The translations under genes were made by a program, and so were the position numbers. From assembly GCA_963676345.2 (NCBI GenBank), contig CAXXTS010000004.1, positions 186,001 to 250,000 of the forward strand: 64,000 nucleotides of DNA. The letters run 5' to 3'. This DNA comes from G963665925 sp963676345. Its GTDB lineage: Bacteria; Bacillota; Clostridia; Peptostreptococcales; Acidaminobacteraceae. Below, piece by piece: positions 52,836 through 61,023 of the stretch. The notes below the pieces were generated by a model. That model did not search any database and was not told where the DNA came from. It saw only the letters and a list, made by a program, of their open reading frames with translations. Numbering within the stretch: position 1 is the first letter of the stretch; the number at the start of each line of letters is the position of its first letter.

Positions 52836-54074
52836 CTAGACAACTTCAACAGGCTCAATCAGATCATCAATTTGAATCGATTTCTCTTTAACAAGATCCA
52901 CAAATCCGTCACCAACCTGGACAACTGGACGCGTTGGAAAATTCACATCAACATAAATAATCCGACCTTCTTCACCCGTGCTGAGCTTAACCTTCTTGCC
53001 TACAAAAAACTCTGCCAAATGACTTAGGAAAATATAACACACTTTTGAATCCAGTGTCGTTCCGCTTTGCCATGAAATAAATTCTGCTGCCTTAAAGGGG
53101 GATACTTTCCCGCGATAAGGTTTATCGGTCGTCATGGCATCGAAAATATCACACACCATGATGATTTTAGCAAACTCATGGATCTGCCCTGACTTTAGAC
53201 GTAGCGGATAACCACTTCCATCTAAACGCTCATGATGTTGAAGGGCGCTGTATTTGATATTATTGGTCACACCTTCTGTTTTCATCAAAATGCTGTAACC
53301 GAACTGAGCATGTCTTTTTATAACTTCAAATTCGTCTTCTGTAATCGGCTTTTCCTTATTTAAAATGAAATCTGGTATTTTCATTTTTCCAATATCAAAC
53401 AAAAGGGCCGCTTCCCCCAGCTCAATCAGTTGATCGTTGGTATATCCCAACCACTTCCCAATCATACTCGCAAGAATAGAAACACGAAGACTGTGTTCAA
53501 AGGTGTAGTCGTCTGAAGCCTTAAGCTGATCCAGTCGCATCAGCACATCGTCGTTGCGAATCATATCGGGTAGCGCCTGTTCAATATTTTCTTTTACAGA
53601 AGTCAAATTCAAGTCGTTTGAGTCTCTGAGCTGCTCAAACATTTCCTTGGTTTCTTCAATCATTTCTTCATGTTTCACGTCAATGGGAACATTGCCTTCA
53701 CCTGTAAGCACATTAATGACCATGTTAGCGTTGACAATATTGGTCACAACCGGCTCCAGATTTTCTTCCTCAAGGGCCTCAAGTTCTGACTTGAAAGTTT
53801 CCACATCGTATCGGCGCCCCGCTTCACGCGCGGCCTTCTCAACAGTGTCTGCATCGAGCGATGCCGAAGTCGGTCTTAAGCCAGCGCCTTCAGAACGCTC
53901 TGCTTCAGGTTCTGCAATTCGGACAACAGAAATCCCCAACCTATTGAGCAATTTAATATGACGCTCACTTAGCTTGGCCCCTTGGCTGAGCAGTTCTACA
54001 GTGCCATCCTCATTATAGATGGGTTCTGCCAGTATCATACCCGCTGTAACCTTGTCGAGTTCAACGTACTTCAC
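52836..54074 (-). CDS. HD-GYP domain protein with altered HD motif
   Basis: A 412-residue cytoplasmic protein. HD-GYP proteins usually hydrolyse c-di-GMP. Here the domain (about 150-360) keeps H194 (EHSLRV), H255 (KRHAQFGY), HHERLDGSGYP at 280-290 and D312 (VCDIFDA), but the HD pair reads FD at 226-227 (LLFDIGK), so one metal-binding histidine is lost. The N-terminal 55 residues form a small beta domain often seen in such proteins (AGMILAEPIYNEDG). The C-terminal part (about 365-410) resembles another small beta domain. It may be an inactive c-di-GMP binder or an enzyme with changed metal use. Confidence 0.85.
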   Translation of the reverse strand: MKYVELDKVTAGMILAEPIYNEDGTVELLSQGAKLSERHIKLLNRLGISVVRIAEPEAERSEGAGLRPTSASLDADTVEKAAREAGRRYDVETFKSELEALEEENLEPVVTNIVNANMVINVLTGEGNVPIDVKHEEMIEETKEMFEQLRDSNDLNLTSVKENIEQALPDMIRNDDVLMRLDQLKASDDYTFEHSLRVSILASMIGKWLGYTNDQLIELGEAALLFDIGKMKIPDFILNKEKPITEDEFEVIKRHAQFGYSILMKTEGVTNNIKYSALQHHERLDGSGYPLRLKSGQIHEFAKIIMVCDIFDAMTTDKPYRGKVSPFKAAEFISWQSGTTLDSKVCYIFLSHLAEFFVGKKVKLSTGEEGRIIYVDVNFPTRPVVQVGDGFVDLVKEKSIQIDDLIEPVEVV

Positions 54075-54460
54075 CTAAATCACCTGCCTTGTATAAAAAC
54101 TCAGATAATGAGCTAATTCTCTGCAAAATCGGATTCTCCTCTTTAATCCAAACATTTTGCTCAAATTTCATATCATATGCACCACTCGCTGGACGAATTG
54201 CTTTTAGAAATTCATCCCCTTACATTTTCACTCTGCGAAAAAATTTCTAAAAGCAAGTCATTTCTGATGCATTATCCTCCATATCCCTATAAAATCGCTT
54301 CCTCGACTTCAATTATACCCGATTCACCGAAAGGATACGCTATTATGTCTATTTTATCATTACTCTGTAATATTCTCACTTTATAATTTCAACTTACCGA
54401 AATATCAAGCAAAAAGCCCTTATCCGTATTCATACGGACAAGGGCTTTTAACCTATATAG
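54075..54460. other. Intergenic region upstream of the HD-GYP gene, with a 15-bp inverted repeat
   Basis: TTGCTTTTAGAAATT (54198-54212) recurs as its exact complement at 54242-54256, with 29 nt between. No T-run follows on either strand, and the gene it would serve begins about 125 bp away on the minus strand, so an operator or leader structure is possible. The terminator of the next gene lies at 54412-54449. No other feature was recognised. Confidence 0.6.
54412..54449 (-). terminator. Terminator of the gene at 54461-54808
   Basis: AAAAGCCCTT-a-TCCGTA (54412-54428) pairs with TACGGA-c-AAGGGCTTTT (54433-54449); on the minus strand a T-rich tract follows. Confidence 0.85.
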
Positions 54461-54808
54461 CTATATACTTTTTTTCACAACATCTTCAAGTTCAAGCAGC
54501 ATTCCGTTAGGAATATAATCTACAAAAAGTGTAATCCAATATCCTGACTCCGCAGGTTGCGCGGACTCAACGCGCCCTACAACACTGTAAAGAATTCTAC
54601 TTATTCTAATATCCACACCAATAAACTCACCAATTTTCATTGCTTTAGAAGTCCGTACATAGATCAACTTGTCAAAAACATCTGTCAGATCGATTTCAAC
54701 AGGTGGTGCAAAATCCGCATAACGCTCATTGAAATAGAACATTTCTTTGAGTTCACCGTGATTATCCAGACGGCCATCCATTCTCTTATCTTTCAGGTTT
54801 GCAGTCAT
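54461..54808 (-). CDS. Hypothetical protein, PilZ-like beta fold possible
   Basis: A 115-residue soluble protein of mostly strand-forming sequence (LIYVRTSKAMKIGEFIGVDIRI, RILYSVVGRVESA, YWITLFVDYI). The pattern recalls a PilZ barrel, but the RxxxR and NxSxxG motifs are absent, so c-di-GMP binding is not supported. The ATG at 54808 is chosen because AAAGGTGGG lies 6 nt upstream; another ATG at 54814 touches that site. A single-gene unit with its own terminator, beside the HD-GYP gene. Confidence 0.65.
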   Translation of the reverse strand: MTANLKDKRMDGRLDNHGELKEMFYFNERYADFAPPVEIDLTDVFDKLIYVRTSKAMKIGEFIGVDIRISRILYSVVGRVESAQPAESGYWITLFVDYIPNGMLLELEDVVKKSI

Positions 54809-54999
54809 GGTCATCCCACCTTTACATTTGGATACGCTGCGCCTTTATTCGACAATATTCGATTTTTATAATTATACATCATTTATCGGTCATATGCCGA
54901 ATAACTTGAGGTTTTTATCATATTTCACAGCACTTTGACAAAAAATCAATAGAAATCTTATCTATTTTCTACCCGTTTCGTATTGTATTCAATCTAAAC

Positions 55000-55743
55000 T
55001 CAATTTTTTTCACGAGTTGCACGCACCTCACCAATGCAAACCAGCGGAATATCCAGTGACATTTCGAGGGTTTCACTCGCAATGATAATGGCTGCCGTTG
55101 CTGGTCCACAGGACTTGTCCAAATCCAGGTCATGATTTTCTAACAGCGTGTACCCAGCAGACCAAGCGTCCATCATTTCGCCAAGCTCTTCACGAATGCC
55201 TTTTGAACCCACTGGGAGCAACTCGCGAACACCTTCATAGGCAAGGGCTTTATAAATACTGCGTGCATCAACCAGTTCCTCTTCAAAATCGATGACTTCT
55301 TGACCCACTGAAGGTCTGCCCATGACATAAATCTTGTCACCAACTGCATAACCGCCTGCGCGTACGCCATCTGCCACACCATTTACCGCTATTCCCATTG
55401 CCGTCATGGACGTTCGCATATTCTTCTCTGTGCTGATAATCATAGGGATGTCCAGTCCAAAACTTTTAAAGCACTCGCGTACACCTTCAATAAGCTTCCT
55501 TGACGTAGGTGTGGGTTCGTTTGCAATTGGAACCGCAGCACTGATCACCTGCGCCCCCATTGCAAGTACTTCTAAAACAGCTACACGTGCTGTAATAAAT
55601 CCCACCATTTTACTTGGAACACGCAGGGTGTCCTGAGCTTTCTCACCTATGCTCCCACAAGAATCACACGCAGTGACCCAGATGGTTCCCGGCACGTGTT
55701 CTATCAATACACAGTCTCTATAATCCAACATTTTTAGACTCAC
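55000..55743 (-). CDS. cblS: Alpha-ribazole kinase CblS-like (AIR synthase-related)
   Basis: A 247-residue protein of the PurM/AIR-synthase-related fold: VTACDSCGSIGEKAQD near the N-terminus, VGFITARVAVLEVLAMGAQVISAAVP, and a Gly/Ala-rich C-terminal block CGPATAAIIIAS. Proteins of this type next to an ECF S-component were shown in Geobacillus to be CblS, which phosphorylates alpha-ribazole for cobamide salvage. The gene overlaps cblT by 26 bp if the GTG at 55743 is used; an ATG at 55731 is an alternative. The pairing with cblT is the main reason for the name. Confidence 0.78.
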   Translation of the reverse strand: MSLKMLDYRDCVLIEHVPGTIWVTACDSCGSIGEKAQDTLRVPSKMVGFITARVAVLEVLAMGAQVISAAVPIANEPTPTSRKLIEGVRECFKSFGLDIPMIISTEKNMRTSMTAMGIAVNGVADGVRAGGYAVGDKIYVMGRPSVGQEVIDFEEELVDARSIYKALAYEGVRELLPVGSKGIREELGEMMDAWSAGYTLLENHDLDLDKSCGPATAAIIIASETLEMSLDIPLVCIGEVRATREKN

Positions 55744-56218
55744 TTAAGACACCGGTTCTTGAAACCGCCATATACACCAGCACCGCAAGCAGTACATTCG
55801 CAGCACTCACACCGACCAGCATTGGCATAAAGGCCATAGCCATAGCCCATTCAAAACCCGGCATAACCACCAAAACCACCGGCATAAGCACACCGTTTAT
55901 CAGTACTGCAGCAATACCGCCTACAGCTGGATTTGTTTTTTTGGACACTGCAGAAAAAATCAAAACAGCGGCAAACATCATTACAGAAATAGCCAGGTGA
56001 ATGGGCAGACCAAATGGAAAACCACTCAGGCCGGATGTCATCAAATGTCCAAGAAGGCCCACAAGGCCACCGGCAATACCCCCTAAGAATAGGCCTGCAA
56101 AATATGCCGGAAATGAATCAAATGCCACTGTAGCGAATATTTTAATGTTTGAGCCTAAAAATGAAAGCGCAATGAAAAGCCCCATTAGAATCCATTTTCT
56201 CAAGTTTTTACTGTCCAC
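55718..56218 (-). CDS. cblT: Alpha-ribazole transporter CblT-like (ECF S-component)
   Basis: A 166-residue, six-helix membrane protein with an ECF S-component layout: FIALSFLGSNIKI, SFPAYFAGLFLGGIAGGLVGLLGHLMTSG and GFPFGLPIHLAISVM. CblT takes up alpha-ribazole, the lower-ligand nucleoside of cobalamin. The GTG at 56216-56218 is chosen because AGGAGG lies 6 nt upstream; a longer frame to 56257 lies inside yjbQ without a site. ECF energising subunits are not in the window. It overlaps both yjbQ (11 bp) and cblS. Confidence 0.78.
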   Translation of the reverse strand: MDSKNLRKWILMGLFIALSFLGSNIKIFATVAFDSFPAYFAGLFLGGIAGGLVGLLGHLMTSGLSGFPFGLPIHLAISVMMFAAVLIFSAVSKKTNPAVGGIAAVLINGVLMPVVLVVMPGFEWAMAMAFMPMLVGVSAANVLLAVLVYMAVSRTGVLSESKNVGL

Positions 56219-56669
56219 TTTCTGCCTCCTGTGTCTGCGTATTTTCAACGACCACATGCTGTGTACTGCCTGGATCAGGCATAATTTTTACATATACAGT
56301 TCGTGTCCTCGGTCCATCAAACTCTGTCAGGTATATCCCTTGCCAAGATCCTAGCAGCAAATCTCCCTCGTGTATGATAACCGGTAATGATGTCCCCATC
56401 AAGCTGGATTTAATGTGTGCTGCCGAATTCCCCTCCGCGTGGGCATATCCGTCGTGTCTAGGCACGATGACAGCTAACTCTCCCAAGATGTCATCGACAA
56501 CATCTGGATCTGCATTTTCATTTATAGTCAGCCCAGCCGTTGTATGTGGAACAAACACATGGCACATGCCACTTTCCACACCACTGGCTTCTATGGCTCT
56601 ATATACATAAGGGGTAATATCAATAAACTCTTCTGTTTCAAATGTTCGAATACTGAATTCAAATACCAT
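56208..56669 (-). CDS. yjbQ: YjbQ family protein (UPF0047)
   Basis: A 153-residue protein of the UPF0047 family, with the signature HVFVPHTTAGLTINENADPDV (about 37-57), RHDGYAHAEGNSAAHIKSSLMG, and LLLGSWQGIYLTEFDGPRTR. Some members have weak thiamine-phosphate synthase activity in vivo; the true role is not settled. It heads the yjbQ-cblT-cblS operon, so a link with cofactor salvage is possible but unproven. The last 20 residues extend past the family core. Confidence 0.88.
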   Translation of the reverse strand: MVFEFSIRTFETEEFIDITPYVYRAIEASGVESGMCHVFVPHTTAGLTINENADPDVVDDILGELAVIVPRHDGYAHAEGNSAAHIKSSLMGTSLPVIIHEGDLLLGSWQGIYLTEFDGPRTRTVYVKIMPDPGSTQHVVVENTQTQEAESGQ

Positions 56670-56704
56670 TTTGTACTCCTTTTACATTTATTTTGAACCT
56701 ACAG

Positions 56705-56986
56705 TTAGTCAATCTCGTATTCAAATACCAATACCTCATAGCGAAAATCCTCAAGAAAATAGGTTTCTATCTTATCCATCTGGCCATCAATCACTGACTT
56801 TGATGATGATACCGCAGCAATTCCAAACTCAGCAATATTCCAAACATCGCCCTTATCTAGAACCGCAATAGAAATGTTGTACTTGTGTCTTAGACGCGCT
56901 ACAATACTGGTCACGATCTGACGCCTATCCTTTCTGGAATACGCTTCATAGATTTTTATTCTAACATACCCGACTCCAATGTACAC
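56705..56986 (-). CDS. DUF503 family protein (YlxP-like)
   Basis: A 93-residue protein of the DUF503 family: IGVGYVRIKIYEAYSRKDRRQIVTSIVARLRHKYNISIAVLD, then WNIAEFGIAAVSSSKSVIDGQMDKIETYF. YlxP of Bacillus, in the nusA-infB operon, is the best-known member and is a ribosome-associated factor; here the gene is outside that operon. It has an AGGTG-type site and a 35-bp gap to yjbQ. Confidence 0.85.
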   Translation of the reverse strand: MYIGVGYVRIKIYEAYSRKDRRQIVTSIVARLRHKYNISIAVLDKGDVWNIAEFGIAAVSSSKSVIDGQMDKIETYFLEDFRYEVLVFEYEID

Positions 56987-57016
56987 CCTTTCACCTCCAC
57001 AGGATTTCTTTCCCTA

Positions 57017-57053
57017 AAAGACGCACCTCATTTACAGGGCGCAAATGAGGTGT
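57017..57053 (-). terminator. Terminator of the GNAT/tautomerase pair
   Basis: ACCTCATTT (57025-57033) pairs exactly with AAATGAGGT (57043-57051), loop 9 nt. On the minus strand GCGTCTTTT follows. Confidence 0.78.
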
Positions 57054-57064
57054 CTGTGTGTTTT

Positions 57065-57553
57065 CTATATCATACGTTCAAGTTCGAACTCATGTTTAAT
57101 TTCTATACCATAGCGCCCATACCTTGGTATTTCCTCTTTAATCTGGCGCGCTGTATCCACGGAATTGCGGTAAAACCCACATATATCAAAGCCTCGTTTT
57201 TGATAGAATCGCAGTGCGTCGGTATTGTCATTTGTCGTATACAACCAAATACGCTTGCACTTTTGCTTTGTGGCCACTTCACTGACCAGATTAATCAGCA
57301 TGGAGCCAATTCCCTGACCTGCCTCTATGCTGTCCAGACTCACAATTTCACATTCACCTGAGACAATGCAGAAAGTTATTAGTCCGATGATCTTTTCATT
57401 CTCAGTTATCACAAATCCATCTAGGTCTGCAACCACATGGATTCTACCTCTGCTGATCATCAATTCAGATCCCCAATGTTCCCGAATAAAGGCTTTAACA
57501 CCTGGTTTGATGGTCTCATCAATTCTTTGAAAATCTATCATGCTTTTTCTCAC
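57065..57553 (-). CDS. GNAT-family N-acetyltransferase
   Basis: A 162-residue GNAT protein with the acetyl-CoA pyrophosphate loop region SIEAGQGIGSMLINLVSEVA (about 75-94), a preceding strand ECEIVSLDS, and the downstream WLYTTNDNTDALRFYQKRGFDICGFY, where Tyr and Phe fit the usual motif B. The acceptor is unknown. It overlaps the tautomerase gene by 4 bp and is translated after it. Confidence 0.88.
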   Translation of the reverse strand: MRKSMIDFQRIDETIKPGVKAFIREHWGSELMISRGRIHVVADLDGFVITENEKIIGLITFCIVSGECEIVSLDSIEAGQGIGSMLINLVSEVATKQKCKRIWLYTTNDNTDALRFYQKRGFDICGFYRNSVDTARQIKEEIPRYGRYGIEIKHEFELERMI

Positions 57554-57894
57554 TTCCCACTTATATATGCCGATCTGGCATGTTCTTCAAACAGGCATAA
57601 AACTTGTTTTCTATCAATTCCCATTGTTTCTTCCACAATATTTGCAAGTGCATCAACCAGCGCTTGCTTCATAGCGTCACTGCGACCTTCAATCATTTTA
57701 ATTTCCATAAAAAGCATCGCTTTTTTTGAAGGGGTCATCGCTCTATGAATTGGCAGCGCCTCATAGAGAAAAACCTGCCCCTGGTGAGGCTCAAGCTCCA
57801 AACACCGGATCATCTCTTTTCTAACTTTGTTCACGAGTTCAGCTTTTGCACGTGCCAGTCCATCATCTTCTGCATGTATTATAATCTGGGGCAT
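57550..57894 (-). CDS. Tautomerase-superfamily protein
   Basis: A 114-residue protein beginning Met-Pro, so removal of the Met would expose the catalytic Pro1 of the 4-oxalocrotonate tautomerase/MIF superfamily. It has two strand-helix halves (PQIIIHAEDDGLARAKAELVNKV and AMLFMEIKMIEGRSDAMKQALVDALAN), the second like a 4-OT subunit, ending in IDRKQVLCLFEE. The substrate is unknown. It forms an overlapping pair with the GNAT gene. Confidence 0.75.
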   Translation of the reverse strand: MPQIIIHAEDDGLARAKAELVNKVRKEMIRCLELEPHQGQVFLYEALPIHRAMTPSKKAMLFMEIKMIEGRSDAMKQALVDALANIVEETMGIDRKQVLCLFEEHARSAYISGK

Positions 57895-58029
57895 TTTATA
57901 AACTCCTTTTATTTGTAAATGACCTTTTCTTCTATTTATATTTTACCCCTTTTTCCTATGAAAAATCCATACCTAATGGCACACTAATCCCATAATTAAT
58001 GCTTGCTTTGTTGGTATCTTTTCCTAATA

Positions 58030-58093
58030 TTAACATCTCTTAACACGTCTTTAACCCTGTCTCATTTTGAATTTAACACTTAAATCATACACT
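58030..58093 (+). promoter_or_regulatory. PhoP-box array in the alkaline phosphatase promoter
   Basis: TTAACA occurs at 58030-58035 and 58040-58045, TTAACC at 58051-58056 and TTAACA at 58073-58078: four TTAACA-type hexamers spaced by about one or two helical turns, as in Bacillus PhoP boxes. A weak -10-like CATACA at about 58088 follows. Phosphate-starvation control is expected. Confidence 0.82.
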
Positions 58094-58136
58094 GGTAACG
58101 GACTTAAAAGACGCGAAACTTATTAGGAGGATTAAC

Positions 58137-59588
58137 ATGGCATTTAAAAAGCTTTTGAAACGCACATTTGCAGTAAGCCTTGCAGTCTGTCTTATGCTGT
58201 CAGGTACAGCTACATTTGCAGCTCAGACATCTGTAAATGATGATGCACCGCCAAAGTATGTATTTTACTTCATTGGTGATGGGCTAGGGTCGGCACAGCG
58301 ACAGTCTGCAGAATTCTACCTGCAACATCTTGAAAATGATCCAAGTGCAACGCTCACAATGAACGAGTTTCCAATCATGGGTATGAACACGACTTACTCA
58401 GCAAATACGCTGATTACAGACTCTGCAGCAGCGGGTACAGCACTTGCAACAGGTCACAAAACAAATAATGGTGTCATTGCCCAGCTTCCCGATGGTACAA
58501 ATGTAAAAACACTTGTTGAACTTGCTGAAGAAAAAGGCATGGCCACAGGGATTATTTCAACAACACGTCTAACACATGCTACACCAGCAGCTTTCGCTTC
58601 TCATAACCCAGACAGAAATGCTGAAAACGAAATTGCCCTGGATTTCACAGACAGCGGCGTTGATTTCTTTGCGGGTGGTGGCTATAGACACTTTCTCCCA
58701 CAGGAAAACAGCATTGGAAAGTCAAAGCGAAAAGATGACATCAACGTTGTCAGCATCTTTGAAGAGCAAGGCTACCATACATTTATTTCAGAAAGTGCAA
58801 CTGATGATTTCATGAACTTTGAACCAAAGGCTGGCGATAAAGTGTTTGCAGCACTTACATACTCACACCTACCTTATGAAGTCGACAGAATACAAAATGA
58901 AACAACACCGTCAATTGCTCAAATTACTAAAAAGGGTATCGACACCCTATCAAAAAATGAAAGCTTTTTAATGGTTGTTGAAGGGGGCCGTATTGACCAT
59001 GCAGGCCATGCCAATGACATTGCAGGCTCTATTCACGACACCCTGGCATTTGATGCAGCCATCGAAGAGGCCTACGAATTCTATACAGCACATCCTGATG
59101 AAACACTGATTCTAGTAGCGGGCGACCATGAAACTGGCGGTCTTGGACTTGGATTCGGTATGCAGTATTTCATGAACCTGGAAGAAGTAGATACAACTAA
59201 AGCTTCAATTGAAGATAAACTGGCATACTCGTACAAGGCTGGAGACAGCCATGCAACATTCCTATCCAGAATGGTAATGGATTATGGTCTGACACAACTG
59301 AGTACAGAGGAAATTGCTGAAATCAACGACGCACTAGACATGGTAGATGCTGGCGTTGAGGGCAGTCCAAACCTGTATGGCTATAACACCACTCAACCAT
59401 ATGCACCTGTCGTGGCTCATATTCTTTCTGAACGTGCAGGCGTTGAATGGACTACATTTGCACATTCTGGAACAATTATTCCATTCTCTGCAATTGGAGC
59501 AGGCGCTTCAGATTTTGCAGGATACCTTGACAATACTGAGTTTGCTGCAATTATAGCTGACCAGCTTGATGTAGAACTCTCTGAGTAA
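58137..59588 (+). CDS. phoA: Secreted alkaline phosphatase (PhoA family)
   Basis: A 483-residue exported metal phosphatase that frees phosphate from monoesters. It has a signal peptide (MAFKKLLKRTFAVSLAVCLM ... TFAA), first metal aspartate D48 in YFIGDGLG, nucleophile S96 in TDSAAAGTA, and metal sites in ATGHKTNN, THATPAAF, EGGRIDHAGHAND and VAGDHETGGLG, plus a C-terminal histidine in FAHSGTIIP. A PhoP-box array lies upstream. The YibE/F gene follows after 16 bp. Confidence 0.95.
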   Translation: MAFKKLLKRTFAVSLAVCLMLSGTATFAAQTSVNDDAPPKYVFYFIGDGLGSAQRQSAEFYLQHLENDPSATLTMNEFPIMGMNTTYSANTLITDSAAAGTALATGHKTNNGVIAQLPDGTNVKTLVELAEEKGMATGIISTTRLTHATPAAFASHNPDRNAENEIALDFTDSGVDFFAGGGYRHFLPQENSIGKSKRKDDINVVSIFEEQGYHTFISESATDDFMNFEPKAGDKVFAALTYSHLPYEVDRIQNETTPSIAQITKKGIDTLSKNESFLMVVEGGRIDHAGHANDIAGSIHDTLAFDAAIEEAYEFYTAHPDETLILVAGDHETGGLGLGFGMQYFMNLEEVDTTKASIEDKLAYSYKAGDSHATFLSRMVMDYGLTQLSTEEIAEINDALDMVDAGVEGSPNLYGYNTTQPYAPVVAHILSERAGVEWTTFAHSGTIIPFSAIGAGASDFAGYLDNTEFAAIIADQLDVELSE

Positions 59589-59604
59589 ACTTGTAGGAGG
59601 TCCC

Positions 59605-60756
59605 ATGAAACGGAGACATATGATTGCACTGCTTCTTGCATTCTGTTTCATTGCCGCGTACATGCTGGGTACTGCACATGCAGCCTCCACAAATGATATT
59701 ACTGAAATTCACGCCACTGTTGTCTCTACAGATGACAGTGGCTTAATCCATACTGGGGTGATCCCATATGGGCCCCAGCAAGTCACTGTACGCGTTACAA
59801 CGAAACCCTTTGAAGATCAGCGCATAGAAATTAACAACCATTTGCTTGGAAAAGCAGATATTGATACCCCCTGTGAAATAGGCGACAAAGTCATTCTTGG
59901 AATTCAAGTCCAAGATAACAACATTGTAAACGCCCGCATTCTTGAACATGACAGAGGCAGTGGTCTGATTATAATGAGCGCCTTATTCGTTGTCCTGCTC
60001 ATTGGTTACGCCGGCATGATTGGCTTTAGAGCACTTCTATCTTTTATTGTCAGCGTATTCGTCATTTGGGAAGTCCTTATTGCAGGTCTGCTCTCAGGCA
60101 AAGACCCTCTGATACTCACATCCGTGGTGATTTTTATGCTTTCAGCCGTGATTATTTTTAGTGTAGCCGGACTGAGTAAGAAAGGGGTAAGTGCCTTTCT
60201 TGGAACCAGTTTTGGTCTCGGTTTCACCTTAATTTTGACCCTTGTGTTTGGAAACACCCTTAAAATCAACGGCATGACGCTCCCCTTCTCTGAGACCTTA
60301 TTATTCAGCGGAAATCTCTCCTTAAATATGCGTGAAATATTTTATGGCGCTGTCCTCTTGGGGGCTAGCGGCGCAGCGATGGACATTGCCATGGATGTTG
60401 CGGCTTCTATGGAAGAAATTAAGGCAAAGCGTCCTGATATCTCCATGCAAGAGCTCATTTACTCTGGTATTCGCATTGGACGGCACGTAATCGGTACCAT
60501 GGCAACCACCTTGCTTCTTGCCTACTCTGGCGGGTTTATCACCCTGCTTATGCTCTTTATGACAAAGGATGCCCGATTTCTAAGAGTTGTGAATTTGAAA
60601 ATTGTTGCTTCAGAAATCATGCGCATCCTCATTGGAAGCATCAATCTAATACTGGTCGCCCCCCTGACTGCACTCATCGCAGGATGGCTTCTAAGCAATG
60701 TATTCGAGCGCGAGCTTGCTTTAAAACCTATGGGCATATTAAAAAGAAACCTATAA
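59605..60756 (+). CDS. YibE/F-like membrane protein
   Basis: A 383-residue protein with a signal-like start (IALLLAFCFIAAYMLGTAHA), an extracytoplasmic beta domain (about 27-118), and seven or eight membrane helices. The core GYAGMIGFRALLSFIVSVFVIWEVLIAGLLSGKDP and ASGAAMDIAMDVAASMEEI are typical of the YibE/F family, whose function is unknown. With only 16 bp to phoA and an AGGAGG site, it is in the same phosphate-responsive operon, which suggests a role in phosphate stress (inference). A terminator follows. Confidence 0.85.
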   Translation: MKRRHMIALLLAFCFIAAYMLGTAHAASTNDITEIHATVVSTDDSGLIHTGVIPYGPQQVTVRVTTKPFEDQRIEINNHLLGKADIDTPCEIGDKVILGIQVQDNNIVNARILEHDRGSGLIIMSALFVVLLIGYAGMIGFRALLSFIVSVFVIWEVLIAGLLSGKDPLILTSVVIFMLSAVIIFSVAGLSKKGVSAFLGTSFGLGFTLILTLVFGNTLKINGMTLPFSETLLFSGNLSLNMREIFYGAVLLGASGAAMDIAMDVAASMEEIKAKRPDISMQELIYSGIRIGRHVIGTMATTLLLAYSGGFITLLMLFMTKDARFLRVVNLKIVASEIMRILIGSINLILVAPLTALIAGWLLSNVFERELALKPMGILKRNL

Positions 60757-60760
60757 TGCT

Positions 60761-60791
60761 AAGGGACTGTTGCTATAAACAGCCCCTTTTT
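60761..60791 (+). terminator. Terminator of the phoA operon
   Basis: AAGGGaCTGTT (60761-60771) pairs with AACAG-CCCCTT (60778-60788) with a small mismatch, followed by TTTT. Confidence 0.75.
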
Positions 60792-60869
60792 CATTTCTAT
60801 ATGCGAATCAGTTTCAACCCATATTTTAGTATTTTATTACCATAATAGAAAACTATGTACTTTTGTCAC

Positions 60870-60898
60870 TTGTTATCTAAATTTTTCCACGTTATAAT
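60870..60898 (+). promoter_or_regulatory. Promoter upstream of the chemoreceptor gene
   Basis: TTGTTA (60870-60875), 17 bp, then TATAAT (60893-60898), giving a housekeeping-type promoter and a leader of about 115 nt. Confidence 0.65.
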
Positions 60899-61023
60899 AA
60901 AGTTTGGTACAACCTATATACCGATCGCCATCCGATGTTGACCGCGTAAAATGACCTTTTGCGTACCCCTCAATTTCGAACCATGACGTTTTACACACTA
61001 TTACAGATCAGGGGGAAAATTTA

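Noticed and set aside
60895..60935. Flagellar sigma-D promoter for the chemoreceptor gene
   Set aside because: TAAAGTTT and CCGAT both occur, but the spacing is about 3 bp too long; the housekeeping-type pair at 60870-60898 fits better.
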